From Pseudomonas sp. SST3 (GTDB lineage: Bacteria > Pseudomonadota > Gammaproteobacteria > Pseudomonadales > Pseudomonadaceae): DNA of 64,000 bases. The DNA is taken from assembly GCF_003325755.1 (NCBI RefSeq), contig NZ_QORI02000006.1, positions 57-64,056 of the forward strand, read 5' to 3'. Under the pieces are notes generated by a model. The model searched no databases and was not told the origin of the DNA. It saw only the letters and a list, made by a program, of their open reading frames with translations. Position numbers and translations under genes: made by a program. Below, in pieces: positions 40,785 to 50,513 of the stretch (its first letter is position 1; the number at the start of each line of letters is the position of its first letter).

Positions 40785-40831
40785 AGGGAAGGGATCAGCA
40801 GGCTGTGTTTTTGTCGCCAGATATACGGAGA

Positions 40832-40858
40832 GAAAGAAGCGGCATTGCACCGCTTCCT
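40832..40858 (-). terminator. Intrinsic terminator downstream of tpx
   Basis: On the minus strand GAAGCGG-TGCAATG-CCGCTTC is followed by TTTC. It lies 16 bases after the tpx stop; the U-tract is short. Confidence 0.65.
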
Positions 40859-40871
40859 ATCGAAGACTGGA

Positions 40872-41372
40872 TTAATTGAGGGCTGCGATCGCTGTCTCGT
40901 AGTTCGGCTCGGCTCCGATCTCGGCGACTAGCTCGCTGTGCAGCACCTGATCCTGTTCGTCCAAGACCACGACGGCGCGTGCGGATACGCCGGCGAGCGG
41001 ACCGGTAGAGATCAGTACGCCATATTCTTCAAGGAACTCGCGGCCTCGCATCGTGGACAGGTTGATTACATTGTCCAGCCCCTCAGCACCACAGAAGCGC
41101 TTCTGGGCGAACGGCAGGTCCGCGGAGATGCACAGCACGACGGTGTTCGCCAGGTCATTGGCCTGAGCATTGAACTTGCGCACCGAGGTGGCGCAAGTCG
41201 GCGTATCGATGCTCGGAAAGATATTCAAAACCTTACGTTTGCCAGCGAAGCTGCTCAGCGCGACATCAGCCAGATCACCGCCCACCAGGCTGAACGGCTT
41301 GGCTTTCTGCCCGGCTTGAGGGAAAGCGCCGGCGACCTGGATCGGGTTGCCTTTGAGGGTTACTTCAGTCAT
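40872..41372 (-). CDS. tpx: Thiol peroxidase Tpx (atypical 2-Cys peroxiredoxin)
   Basis: A 166-aa cytoplasmic or periplasmic-edge peroxidase that reduces alkyl hydroperoxides with thioredoxin. The peroxidatic Cys60 is in DTPTCATS and the resolving Cys94 in KRFCGAEG, the spacing typical of Tpx. Length is the usual 165-168 aa. AAGGAG precedes the ATG. It follows the alanine/glycine symporter gene by 52 bases on the same strand, with a stable hairpin in between, so it may be co-transcribed or have its own promoter. Confidence 0.96.
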   Translation of the reverse strand: MTEVTLKGNPIQVAGAFPQAGQKAKPFSLVGGDLADVALSSFAGKRKVLNIFPSIDTPTCATSVRKFNAQANDLANTVVLCISADLPFAQKRFCGAEGLDNVINLSTMRGREFLEEYGVLISTGPLAGVSARAVVVLDEQDQVLHSELVAEIGAEPNYETAIAALN

Positions 41373-41393
41373 TTCGACTCCTTAACGGTTCGT

Positions 41394-41417
41394 GGGCCGC
41401 GAGAGTGTTCGCGGCCC
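41394..41417 (-). promoter_or_regulatory. Strong hairpin between symporter gene and tpx
   Basis: GGGCCGCGA and TCGCGGCCC, perfect nine-base arms with a six-base loop, 22 bases before the tpx ATG. No U-run follows on the minus strand, so this is not a standard terminator; it may protect or process the mRNA, or mark the end of the symporter transcript. Confidence 0.5.
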
Positions 41418-41424
41418 GGTTTGA

Positions 41425-42777
41425 TTACGCAGCCTGGGTGCGCGCAAAGTATTCCTTGGTCAGTTTGACCACGACCGGACTCAGCAGAATCAGTGAAATC
41501 AGGTTGGGAATCGCCATCAGACCATTGAGGGTATCCGCCAGCAGCCAGGCGAAGTCCAGTTGGGCAATCGCCCCGAATGGCACAGCCAGGACCCAGATGA
41601 CGCGGAACGGCCAGATTGCTCGGGTACCGACCATGAACTCCCAGCACTTCTCACCGAAATAGCTCCAGCCGAGAATGGTGGTGAAGGCGAAGACCACCAG
41701 GGCGATCGTCAGCACGGCGCCACCGAAACCTGGCATGGCCGACTCGAATGCAGCGGCAGACAGAGCCGCCCCGCTTTCGCCTCCAGTCCAGACGCCAGAG
41801 CAGATGATGGCCAGCCCGGTGATGGTGCAGATGATGAGGGTGTCGATGAAGGTCCCCATCATCCCGATCATTCCCGAACGCACCGAACTTTTGGTGGTGC
41901 CGGCGGCCTGAGCGATACCGGCGGTCCCCAACCCCGCCTCGTTGGAAAAGATGCCGCGCGCAACACCGAAGCGGATCGCGGCCATCACCGCCGCACCGGC
42001 AAAGCCGCCCGTAGCCGCGATGGGCGAGAAGGCATGGGTGAAGATCAGGTCGAACGCGGTCGGGATCTGCTCGGCATGTACCACCAGTACCGTGATGCCG
42101 GCGATGATGTAGGCCACGCACATGAACGGCACCAGTGCCGCTGCGACCTTGCCGATACGTTTAATGCCGCCCAGTATCACCAGGCCGACGAGGACCATCG
42201 CCACTAAGCCGGTCAGCCACAGCGGCACCGCAAAGGTAGCTTCCAGCGCGAGCGCCATGCTGTTTACCTGCACCATGTTGCCGATGCCGAAACCGGCGAG
42301 GCCGCCGAAAATCGCAAAGGCGCCGCCGAGCCACAGCCAACGCTTATGCAGGCCGTTTTTGATTGCATACATCGGTCCGCCAACGTGCTCGCCGCGATCA
42401 TCCTTCTCGCGGTAATGCACCGCCAGAACCACCTCGCAGTATTTGGTGGCCATGCCCACCAGCGCCGTGCACCACATCCAGAACAGCGCGCCGGGGCCAC
42501 CCAGGAAGATAGCCGTGGCGACGCCGGCAATGTTCCCCGTACCCACCGTTGCCGCAAGGCTGGTCATCAGGGCCTGGAATGGGGTGATTTCCCCTGTTTC
42601 CTCATCGCCTTTAACGCGTCCGCGCCAGATTAGTGCGAAGCCGGTACCAATGCGCAGCAGCGGCATGAACTTGAGCATTACCATCAGGAAGAGACCGGTG
42701 CCCAGGATCAGCACCAGCATGGGTGGTCCCCACACGAGACCGTTAACGCTATTGACCAGGTTTTGCAGGAATTCCAT
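41425..42777 (-). CDS. Alanine/glycine:cation symporter (AGCS family)
   Basis: A 450-aa sodium-coupled amino acid transporter of the AlsT/DagA type. About 11 membrane segments are seen. Family marks: PFQALMTSLAATVGTGNIAG (about 64-83), SNEAGLGTAGIAQAAGTTKS (about 275-295) and FEDFAF-like late helices around TTILGWSYFGEKC. The preceding 400-base region should contain its promoter. Alanine, glycine or serine are usual substrates; the specific one cannot be read. No glycine riboswitch was recognised upstream. Confidence 0.93.
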   Translation of the reverse strand: MEFLQNLVNSVNGLVWGPPMLVLILGTGLFLMVMLKFMPLLRIGTGFALIWRGRVKGDEETGEITPFQALMTSLAATVGTGNIAGVATAIFLGGPGALFWMWCTALVGMATKYCEVVLAVHYREKDDRGEHVGGPMYAIKNGLHKRWLWLGGAFAIFGGLAGFGIGNMVQVNSMALALEATFAVPLWLTGLVAMVLVGLVILGGIKRIGKVAAALVPFMCVAYIIAGITVLVVHAEQIPTAFDLIFTHAFSPIAATGGFAGAAVMAAIRFGVARGIFSNEAGLGTAGIAQAAGTTKSSVRSGMIGMMGTFIDTLIICTITGLAIICSGVWTGGESGAALSAAAFESAMPGFGGAVLTIALVVFAFTTILGWSYFGEKCWEFMVGTRAIWPFRVIWVLAVPFGAIAQLDFAWLLADTLNGLMAIPNLISLILLSPVVVKLTKEYFARTQAA

Positions 42778-43179
42778 TCAAGGCACCCTTATTAATTATG
42801 TTAGACATCCTTGCCCGAGCGGCCCGCGCCGAGGCGGAATCAAAACGCAGCGCTAGCGGCTGCCTTCTCTTCCCCCGTCGAAACGACTCGGTAAAAACCC
42901 CGACTTCAATGTGCTGGGCGTTACCGGCAACGTGCAAAACCCATGCAAGGGCCTCGCGTCAGCCGCTACGCAAGGAGCGACCGAGCGATCCTACCACCAC
43001 CATGAGCACTTGGCGCCACACCGTTTGCCTGCACGCTTACGGCCGTTTAGCGACCAATTGGTCACTGAACGAACTGACCCCAGGTTGCCGGTTACGTAAA
43101 CCCCGTCAGCGTAGCCTAGCGCTGCAACAGTGCCAGTGATTTCGAAGGTTTTTTTGATCGCTTCGGATGCACGGCGAAC
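42778..43179. other. Intergenic region upstream of the symporter gene
   Basis: About 400 bases without a supported gene. It holds an almost perfect palindrome AGCGACCAATTGGTCACT at 43049-43066 (core GACCAATTGGTC, 43052-43063). A ribosome site AAGGGTG lies before the symporter ATG. Open frames here lack ribosome sites and family-like content. Confidence 0.6.
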
Positions 43180-46100
43180 TTAGAAGTCGCGCCGATAGAA
43201 AATGTCGAGCGAGCTGGCCAGCCCGCTCGCGGCCTCGAGAAAAATCCGCTTGGTCAGCTGATAACGCAGAGCCACGGTATTGGCCGATTCGAACACGCCG
43301 ACGCCGTAGCGAAGCGTCAGACGGTCGGTGAGACGCCCGCTGGCGACGACGCTGGTTTCATCGCCACGACCTTCGGTGTCTAGCTGAAAATCCTGAATGC
43401 CCAGACGCTGCGCAACATTGCCGGTGATCGACGAGCTGCCAGCAAGGCCAAGTCCCAAGGCAGCCTGGGCCAGCAGGTTGTTGTCACCGGAGTCAGCCCC
43501 TAGTGGCCGCCCAAGTACCAGGTATGACAAGGCCTGCTCTTGGCTCATGGCCGGTTCGGCGAAGACGTCGACTCTCGGTTGCTCGGCACTGCCAGTGATA
43601 CGCAGACCGGCAATGACATTGTCCGACTCGATCCGTCGTATGGCTTCGATGTTGAGGAACGGCTGGGTCAGCACACCGGTGAACAGCAGCTGGGCACGGC
43701 GAATGGTCAGCCGCTGACCATAAGCCCGATACCGACCATTGTTGAGATTGAGCTCTCCTCGGGCGTCGAAGTCATCGCCGATGTGCAGATAGCCCTCCAG
43801 GTCGGCGGTGAGGCCGAAGCCCGAGAATCGCAGACGATCCTGCCCCACCTCGACATCTATATCCATGCGAATGGCCAGCGGTGTCTGTGCTTCTTTAGAC
43901 TCCTCGCCAATAATCACCGCATCTTCGGAGACCCTAACGGTAGAGGGCGGCAATTCGCGGACGGTTATGTCGCCACGCGGCACGCGCACCTTGCCGCTCA
44001 CGGCCAACTGATCACCCGCCAGCTCCAGCCGCAGATCCGGCCCGACCTCCAGCTCGGCATAGGGCTCGACAATGACCGGAAGGCGGCTGCCGCTCACACG
44101 CAAGTCCAGGTCCAACGCATCACCCCAATCCAGCGTACCGGCAATCTCCCCTTGCCCCTGCTCACCGCTGCGCCAGTCGCCGTCGACGCGCATGCGTTCG
44201 CCCTCGATGACGGCGCGAACCTGAAGCTGTTCAAAGCTCACCGGCAGCTCGCTGCCGGCAATTTCGGCATCGCTCAGTACCAGCTCGCCGTTGATTTTCG
44301 GCTGCTGCAGGCTGCCGGACAACTCGCCATGACCGTTCAGTTGCCCGTCCAGCCGCTCAACCTGAGCGACAAAAGGCCTGGCCACGGAGAGATCGAAGTC
44401 GCTCAGACGGAACGCACCGGAGATGGCCTTAACCTCGGTACTCGGGTCGACTTCCAGGCGCACGTCGAGCTCACCCAGCTCGCCGCCCTCGAAACGCAAG
44501 TGGCTGTCGACCCGCTGCGGTGTCAGCTCACTGTTCAGCGCCAAGGTCGAGTACGGAAAATCCAGCCATCGCTCACCGTCACGCACGCGCAGCGTACCTG
44601 GGCCCGCATCGACCCGAATGGTCCCGCTGGGCCCAGCGTTCGGCAAATCGAGCGAAAGGTCGGCGTTGACCTCGCCCTGCCAGATCAGATTGTCGGGTAA
44701 ATAACTGGCGAGAGATTCCAGCGGGAAATCCCGCAGTCGATAACGCAAGCGCGGGTCCGGCAGGAGCCGCTGATCTTCAGCGCATAGCGTGGCGGGACCG
44801 GAGGCCCAACAATGCGCGTCCAAGGTGACTCGACCACTGGCCAGCCGCTCCAACGCAGCCGGCTGCTGTAGCGCCCATTGCTGTCCCTTGGCGTCCAGCT
44901 CGGCCTGCAGCAGACGGCCTCGCCAATTTTCACCGCGCAGCCCACCGTCCAGCGCTAGGGACAGATCCAGCAGCGGACCTTGCAGGCTCAGATTGGCTTC
45001 ATGTGCCTGCCGCGTCCCGTCGGCCTCTATGTGCAATCGGCCCAGATCGGTATCGCCTGTCTGCAACTCATCAGCGGTGAGCCGCAGTTGGCCGCGCTCA
45101 CCCGCTTCGAGTTTTGCCGCGAGTTGCAAACGCTCCACGCGGTTGTCCTGAAATGCGACATCACTGCCTTCGAGCGCCAATTCGCCCTGTGGGGCTTGGG
45201 GTGTACCGGCCAGGGCGAGATTGCCAACCAATCGGCCTTTCAGATCAGGCCAGAGCTGCCCCAACCGTTCCAGCTCCAGATTAAGGCTGGCCCTCAGCGT
45301 TTCAGCCCAACGTCCGCTGCCCTGGACTCGGTTGTCACCGAGACGCAGATCCAGGTTCGGGACATCCCAGGCCGCATCTTGCCCGCTTGCCTCCAGCTCA
45401 AGACTCAGCGGCTGCTTGCGTAATGTGCCATCGAGGTTCAGGCGCGCCTCGGCCTGCAACTGCTCGTCGCGCATGGCACCACGGCTGCTAAGGCTACCCC
45501 CTAGTTGGCCGGGCAGTTCCGCGACCCAGTAGGACGGGTCGAATTCGCTCAGATTCAGACTGGTATTCCAGTCGATGCCATTGGCGAAGCCAACACTGAG
45601 ATTACCTGCGGCCCTGCCCTGTCCGGCGCGCAACTCCAGCTGCGGCAGATGCACCACCTCAAGGTCGCCGCTGACGGGGCTCTGCAAAGTAAAGTCACCG
45701 GATGGCCCGGTCAGCGCCGCGTCGAAGTTGCCCAGATAGCCGCCATCGTCATACTGCACTTGGGCATTCAACGTGCGTAGTGCCACGGGCGGCTCGTCCA
45801 CGTCCGGGTACAACCGGCGCCAGGGGAAATCGCGCCACGCCAGTTCCGCTTCGCCCTTCAATCCGTCCTGCCAGCTGGCCTGCCCGCTGAGGTTGATCCG
45901 CTGGTTCTCTCCAGCGTCCAGCAGCAGCGTTTCAATCCGAGCCTGCTTGGGGTCGAGCACCGCATCCAGAGTAAAACCGACTGCGCCGCCCTCGCCTTGC
46001 AGGCTGCCCTCACCGTTCAGCTGATAGCCACGCTCCAGATCACCGTCAGCGCTCAGTTCCAGGGAATCCAATCGCAACGCATCAGGCAACGCTGCGGCTG

Positions 46101-46872
46101 CCTTGAAACGCTCCACCACTAACACGAGATTCGCCGGAAGCTCCGGTTCAAGTGGGCGTATCCGGCCACCGAGCTTGGCGTCGAGATAGCCCTGGCTTTC
46201 GATATTCAGCATCAGGTGCTCACGCAGCTCACCATCCACGGCAATATCCAGCGCCCAGGGCTGCCCATCCGGAGATCGTAGCGCTGCAGTGCCGGCCAGC
46301 ATCAGCGGCCAGTCTCCGCTTGGCTGCAGGCGTCCGGTCATTTCCAGCAAAAGGTCTTCGCGGCGCAGTTGCAGCACCTTAATATTCAACCCGTCCTTGC
46401 GCCAGTCTGCGCGCAGTTGCAGGCGTTGGAGCTGCTCGACATCGTTCAGTCGGAGGCTACCAATCTCAACCCGCTCGACGCGTAACTCCAGCGGCAACTT
46501 GAGTTCGGGCAGGCTGAACGGCTCGCTCGGCGCGCCATCGTCAGGGGCCGGCGGAAAGTGCAGCTCAATGTCACCGGCAACCAGCTCCTCAATGCAAAGC
46601 GTCATGCGCAACAGGCACAGCGGCGACCACGCCATCTGCGGAGTTTCCACCTCGACGCGGCTGCCGTCCTGCTCCCACGTCAGCCGTTGCGCCTGCCAGC
46701 TACCGCCGAGACGACCGCGGAACTGTTCGACCTGCACGCCTGGAGTCTTGCTCAGGGCCCAGCGGCTGCCCGAGGTTGTGCCCAGTACCGCCCCGACGGC
46801 CAGGACGAGCAGCAGCACCAGGCTCAGCAGGCCAAACAGCAACCAGCCGGTGATCTTCGCCGTACGCTTCAA
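43180..46872 (-). CDS. tamB: Translocation and assembly module protein TamB
   Basis: A 1230-aa AsmA-like bridge protein that spans the periplasm. The N-terminal membrane anchor is at about 8-32 (ITGWLLFGLLSLVLLLVLAV). A long stretch of repetitive beta strands with many alternating hydrophobic residues follows, forming the lipid-conducting groove, and the C-terminal DUF490 domain (about 870-1230) ends in ASSLDIFYRRDF, a family-typical terminus. The start codon is TTG and overlaps the tamA stop (TTGA); no in-frame ATG lies nearby. The partner TamA is encoded just upstream. Proposed functions are outer-membrane protein assembly and phospholipid transport. Confidence 0.94.
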   Translation of the reverse strand: MKRTAKITGWLLFGLLSLVLLLVLAVGAVLGTTSGSRWALSKTPGVQVEQFRGRLGGSWQAQRLTWEQDGSRVEVETPQMAWSPLCLLRMTLCIEELVAGDIELHFPPAPDDGAPSEPFSLPELKLPLELRVERVEIGSLRLNDVEQLQRLQLRADWRKDGLNIKVLQLRREDLLLEMTGRLQPSGDWPLMLAGTAALRSPDGQPWALDIAVDGELREHLMLNIESQGYLDAKLGGRIRPLEPELPANLVLVVERFKAAAALPDALRLDSLELSADGDLERGYQLNGEGSLQGEGGAVGFTLDAVLDPKQARIETLLLDAGENQRINLSGQASWQDGLKGEAELAWRDFPWRRLYPDVDEPPVALRTLNAQVQYDDGGYLGNFDAALTGPSGDFTLQSPVSGDLEVVHLPQLELRAGQGRAAGNLSVGFANGIDWNTSLNLSEFDPSYWVAELPGQLGGSLSSRGAMRDEQLQAEARLNLDGTLRKQPLSLELEASGQDAAWDVPNLDLRLGDNRVQGSGRWAETLRASLNLELERLGQLWPDLKGRLVGNLALAGTPQAPQGELALEGSDVAFQDNRVERLQLAAKLEAGERGQLRLTADELQTGDTDLGRLHIEADGTRQAHEANLSLQGPLLDLSLALDGGLRGENWRGRLLQAELDAKGQQWALQQPAALERLASGRVTLDAHCWASGPATLCAEDQRLLPDPRLRYRLRDFPLESLASYLPDNLIWQGEVNADLSLDLPNAGPSGTIRVDAGPGTLRVRDGERWLDFPYSTLALNSELTPQRVDSHLRFEGGELGELDVRLEVDPSTEVKAISGAFRLSDFDLSVARPFVAQVERLDGQLNGHGELSGSLQQPKINGELVLSDAEIAGSELPVSFEQLQVRAVIEGERMRVDGDWRSGEQGQGEIAGTLDWGDALDLDLRVSGSRLPVIVEPYAELEVGPDLRLELAGDQLAVSGKVRVPRGDITVRELPPSTVRVSEDAVIIGEESKEAQTPLAIRMDIDVEVGQDRLRFSGFGLTADLEGYLHIGDDFDARGELNLNNGRYRAYGQRLTIRRAQLLFTGVLTQPFLNIEAIRRIESDNVIAGLRITGSAEQPRVDVFAEPAMSQEQALSYLVLGRPLGADSGDNNLLAQAALGLGLAGSSSITGNVAQRLGIQDFQLDTEGRGDETSVVASGRLTDRLTLRYGVGVFESANTVALRYQLTKRIFLEAASGLASSLDIFYRRDF

Positions 46873-48596
46873 AGCTCCGGCCCCATGGAGAAATGCAGCC
46901 GCACGCCGCCCTCCCCATCCAGAGGATGTGCCAGGTCAACGCGAATCGGCCCAACCGGCGAAACCCAGCGAACACCCAGGCCGACGCTGCTCTTCAGTGA
47001 CGGCAGTTCCAGCGAGTTGAAGGCATTGCCCTGATCGACGAAAGTCGCCACTCGCCATTTGTCCGTCAGCGAGTACTGGTATTCGGCACTGACCGCCAAC
47101 TGATAACGGCCACCAATCTTGTCGCCATCCGAATTGGTCGGTGACAGGCTCTGATAGTCGTAACCACGCACGCTCTGATCGCCACCGGCGAAGTAGCGCA
47201 GGGACGGCGGTACGTTGGTGTATTCGTTGGTCCAGTTTCCGCCGACCGCAACGCGGCCCAGAAAGCGATGGCGTCCGGCAAGGGTGATCAAACCCTTGAT
47301 TGTCGTGTTGGCATGGATCAGATCGGCATCGGACAAAAGGCCCTCCTTGGCCGCTGCCAGTTCGAATTCAAGGCGGTAGCCACGGCTGGGATCGATGCGG
47401 CTGTCGCTGCGCAGATAGCTGTAGGCAACACCGGGCATCAGCAGCGTGCTGACACCGGAATCATCACCGAGCTCGTACTGTTCGTGACGCCATTTCAGCG
47501 CCCAGACCCTCTGCCAACCACTGGGCAACTTGCGATGCCATTCGGGGCCGACCGTCAGCAACCGGCTCAGGCTATCGTTATCGCCCAGCTCTTCGTATTG
47601 ATAACCGGCGGCATAGCGCAGCTTGTCGGTCAATGGCGGATCCAGCGGCACGTCGTACCAGAGCCCGACGTTCTGGCGCGGCGCGGACAGCTCGGTTTCG
47701 ATGCCGTAGCTGTGTCCCTGCGGGTTGACCCAGTGACGACGAAAATCCAACCGCAAGCGCGGACCGACATCCGTGGAATAACCGAGGCCGAGACCGAGGG
47801 TTCTGGGTTCACGTGTGGTCAGCTGCACCGCGACCGGAATGCGTTGCTGTTCGGCATTCGCCGGGTTGGCATCGACCCGCACCCCTTCGAAGTAGCCGCT
47901 GGACTGCATCGCCTGGTTGAGATCGGCCACGAGCTCCGAGTCATAGGGCGTGCCCGCTTCGAACGGCACCATACGCGTCAGCAAATCCGGATCGAAGGGC
48001 GAGTCGCCATCGAAACGCACGTCTCCCAGCACATATCGCGGGCCGCTTTGGAATATCAGTTCGACATCGGCCGCATTGGCGGCGGGATCGATGGCTAGTC
48101 GCTGCTGCTTGAAGCGACCATCAAAGAACCCGTAGCGCGAGGCCTGATTGAGGATTTGCTGCTTGACCTGTTCATACTGGCCGTGATTGAGCACTTCGCC
48201 GGCCTTGAGCGTATTACGGGGCACGCGAAAGGCGCGCAGATCAGCGGCCGGGCCGTCCACACGCACGGTGATATTGCGCAACCGGACCGGCTCACCGGGC
48301 TCGATACGCAGGGTCAGCCGCGGGTTCTCGCCGCCGCTGACTCCGGATTCGATTTCACCGTTGTAATAGCCCAGAGCCTGCAGCGCCTTCTCCGCCTGTT
48401 CCTGGGCGATGCGGCTATAACGCAGCAGTTCTTGCTCGTTACGGTCACCGAGATCGCCGATGTAGTTCTCGACGTTTTCGCGTAGCGCACGGTTGGATGG
48501 CTCGACGTTAACGTCGAGTTCCGCTGAATAGACGCCCATCGAGACGAACACGGCAAGGCCGGCCGGAACGATTCGACCCAAGTGAGATATGAGCAT
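46869..48596 (-). CDS. tamA: Translocation and assembly module outer-membrane protein TamA
   Basis: A 575-aa Omp85-family protein: signal peptide (about 1-25, cleaved near VYSA-ELDV), three POTRA domains (about 28-260), and a 16-strand barrel with the conserved VRGYDYQSLSP motif (about 475-485), ending in LHFSMGPEL with the terminal aromatic/Leu strand. The ATG at 48596 gives a classical signal peptide and 575 aa, close to the 577 aa of E. coli TamA; upstream starts at 48641 and 48683 would lengthen the leader. It overlaps tamB by four bases. Confidence 0.94.
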   Translation of the reverse strand: MLISHLGRIVPAGLAVFVSMGVYSAELDVNVEPSNRALRENVENYIGDLGDRNEQELLRYSRIAQEQAEKALQALGYYNGEIESGVSGGENPRLTLRIEPGEPVRLRNITVRVDGPAADLRAFRVPRNTLKAGEVLNHGQYEQVKQQILNQASRYGFFDGRFKQQRLAIDPAANAADVELIFQSGPRYVLGDVRFDGDSPFDPDLLTRMVPFEAGTPYDSELVADLNQAMQSSGYFEGVRVDANPANAEQQRIPVAVQLTTREPRTLGLGLGYSTDVGPRLRLDFRRHWVNPQGHSYGIETELSAPRQNVGLWYDVPLDPPLTDKLRYAAGYQYEELGDNDSLSRLLTVGPEWHRKLPSGWQRVWALKWRHEQYELGDDSGVSTLLMPGVAYSYLRSDSRIDPSRGYRLEFELAAAKEGLLSDADLIHANTTIKGLITLAGRHRFLGRVAVGGNWTNEYTNVPPSLRYFAGGDQSVRGYDYQSLSPTNSDGDKIGGRYQLAVSAEYQYSLTDKWRVATFVDQGNAFNSLELPSLKSSVGLGVRWVSPVGPIRVDLAHPLDGEGGVRLHFSMGPEL

Positions 48597-48741
48597 GGCG
48601 AGCGATGCTAGCACGACCCGCACCGATGCTCGGGTTGGCATCGATGCCTGTAGCGCAACGCGTTTGGCAACAGGCGGGAGCATTGAAACACTTCGTCAGA
48701 CGTCCATCCGTAGGACTGTCTGTGACCGCTAAAATTCGCCG

Positions 48742-49380
48742 TTAACCGCTATTGGCTTCGACCTCGCGCGGAGCAGGATGGAAGAACACATGTTCCAGCA
48801 CCGGGCCGATAGCCACTTGGCCGATCTCCTGATAGCCCTGCCGCTCGTAGAAGTGCAGGTAGCGGGAATTGCCGGTGTCGATGACCAGCCCCTGCGAGGT
48901 GGTGTCTGCGGCACACCAGTTGTGCAGAGCTTCAAGGAGCTGCTCGCCATAATGCTGCCCTTGAAACTGCGGGTGAACCGCCATCAGCGGCAACACATGA
49001 AAGGAGCCCGGCGGCAGACAGCCCAGTACTGCTGCGTGGTAGTCGAGATAGCGGCGCGTGCAGCGAAAGCCGGCCGTCAGCAACATGCGCATGCGCCAGG
49101 CCCAGCTCTCGGTAATGTCGAGACGCCGCTGAGGCGGGGCGATCAAGGCAACGGCAATCAGTCGGTCATCGACCAGCAGTCCCAGGGCGGGCTGGTCCTG
49201 TAGCAGGTGCTGGTTGACCAATTCCCGCACCGTTGCGCGTACTCGCTGGTCGTAACCGGGCCTGTCGGATTCGAACAGATAAGCGAAGGTCGGTTCGTGT
49301 CGATAGGCGTTGTACAGAAGCGAGCGCGCTTCCCTGGCATAACCACTGTCCAGCATTCGTACTTCAGCAGGCATCGGCAT
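48742..49380 (-). CDS. GNAT-family N-acetyltransferase
   Basis: A 212-aa protein with a single GNAT fold. The acetyl-CoA loop is seen as LMAVHPQFQGQHYGEQLLEA (about 130-149), a slightly divergent Q-x-x-G-x-G/A motif, and the late FYERQGYQEIG strand-loop (about 180-190) is typical of the family. N-terminal sequence RMLDSGYAREARSLLYNAY is also usual for GNATs acting on small molecules. The substrate cannot be read. Divergent from xthA. Confidence 0.85.
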   Translation of the reverse strand: MPMPAEVRMLDSGYAREARSLLYNAYRHEPTFAYLFESDRPGYDQRVRATVRELVNQHLLQDQPALGLLVDDRLIAVALIAPPQRRLDITESWAWRMRMLLTAGFRCTRRYLDYHAAVLGCLPPGSFHVLPLMAVHPQFQGQHYGEQLLEALHNWCAADTTSQGLVIDTGNSRYLHFYERQGYQEIGQVAIGPVLEHVFFHPAPREVEANSG

Positions 49381-49545
49381 GGTGATTCTCTTTTTGACCT
49401 TTGTTGTAATAGAGCGCTGATTTCACGTTAGCACCCGCATCGCAGTCATGCTGCGTCTACCTGGGTTATTGGCAGATCGGCTGATACGGCTCGCACCGGG
49501 GGGCTCGAAGCGATTAGAATCCCGATTTTGTCGGAGCTTGAATCC

Positions 49546-50358
49546 ATGAAGCTTGTTTCTTTTAATATCAACGGCTTACGCGCAAGACCTCATCAACTGG
49601 CTGCGATTATCGACAAGCATCAGCCAGACGTCATCGGGCTGCAGGAAACCAAGGTGGCCGACGAGCAATTTCCTCAGGCCGAGATCGAAGCCCTCGGCTA
49701 TCACGTCCACTTCCATGGTCAGAAAGGTCATTACGGCGTCGCGCTGCTGTCGCGGCAGGCTCCGCTGGAAATCCACAAGGGCTTTCCCGGCGACGGCGAG
49801 GAATCGCAAAAGCGGTTCATCTGGGGCCGCTTCGCCGACGGCGACGGCCAGCCGGTGACGGTCATGAACGGCTACTTTCCACAAGGCGAAAGCCGCATCC
49901 ACCCCACCAAATTTCCCGCTAAAACCAAGTTCTACGCCGATTTGCAGGCCCTGCTCGAACAGCGCTTCACGCCCGATCAGTCGGTTGCGGTAATGGGTGA
50001 TTTCAACATTTCCCCAGAAGACTGCGACATTGGCATCGGTGAGGTGAACGCCAAGCGCTGGCTGCGCACCGGCAAATGCAGCTTCCTGCCGGAAGAGCGC
50101 GAATGGCTGGCGCGGTTGAAGAGCTGGGGCCTGCAGGACAGCTTCCGTACGCTCAATCCGGAGGTCGCTGACCGCTTCAGTTGGTTCGACTACCGCAGCC
50201 GTGGTTTCGAGGACGACCCGCGCCGGGGCCTGCGCATCGATCTGATCCTCACCACCAGCGGCCTGCATGACCGCGTCACCGACTGCGGTGTCGATTACGA
50301 CATCCGCAGCATGGAAAAACCGTCTGACCATTGCCCTGTGTGGATTGCACTGAGTTGA
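49546..50358 (+). CDS. xthA: Exodeoxyribonuclease III
   Basis: A 270-aa AP endonuclease/3'-5' exonuclease for base-excision repair. Motifs: [14 protein letters not shown] at the N-terminus with metal-binding Asn, IGLQETK (Glu near 34), [15 protein letters not shown] (catalytic Asp and Asn near 150), [10 protein letters not shown] and the C-terminal PSDHCPVWI with catalytic Asp-His. The ATG at 49546 follows a GGAG; an extra six codons upstream are possible but unlike the family. Length is the usual 268-270 aa. Confidence 0.95.
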   Translation: MKLVSFNINGLRARPHQLAAIIDKHQPDVIGLQETKVADEQFPQAEIEALGYHVHFHGQKGHYGVALLSRQAPLEIHKGFPGDGEESQKRFIWGRFADGDGQPVTVMNGYFPQGESRIHPTKFPAKTKFYADLQALLEQRFTPDQSVAVMGDFNISPEDCDIGIGEVNAKRWLRTGKCSFLPEEREWLARLKSWGLQDSFRTLNPEVADRFSWFDYRSRGFEDDPRRGLRIDLILTTSGLHDRVTDCGVDYDIRSMEKPSDHCPVWIALS

Positions 50359-50513
50359 CCGTCGCCAACGCGGCCTCACAACCGCGCGCGACTTCCAAGC
50401 CTCATGATGAAGCGTGACACGAGGCTCATACCGGAAAGGTCCTGGTCGACCGTCACATAACGGTAAACAAAGCGTCTTAATCTCCCCGCTTCTTTGAAAG
50501 GGAGAGTCGCTGC

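Noticed and set aside
42778..43139. Glycine riboswitch or small gene upstream of the AGCS symporter
   Set aside because: No glycine aptamer core was found on the minus strand, and the 113-codon plus-strand frame lacks a ribosome site.
43540..44700. 386-codon open frame opposite tamB
   Set aside because: Shadow of a GC-rich gene; no start signal or domain.
50440..50513. Pho box before the PstS-OmpA gene
   Set aside because: An ACCGT/ACGGT inverted repeat and GTCACATAAC are present, but the CTGTCAT direct repeats of a Pho box are not convincing.
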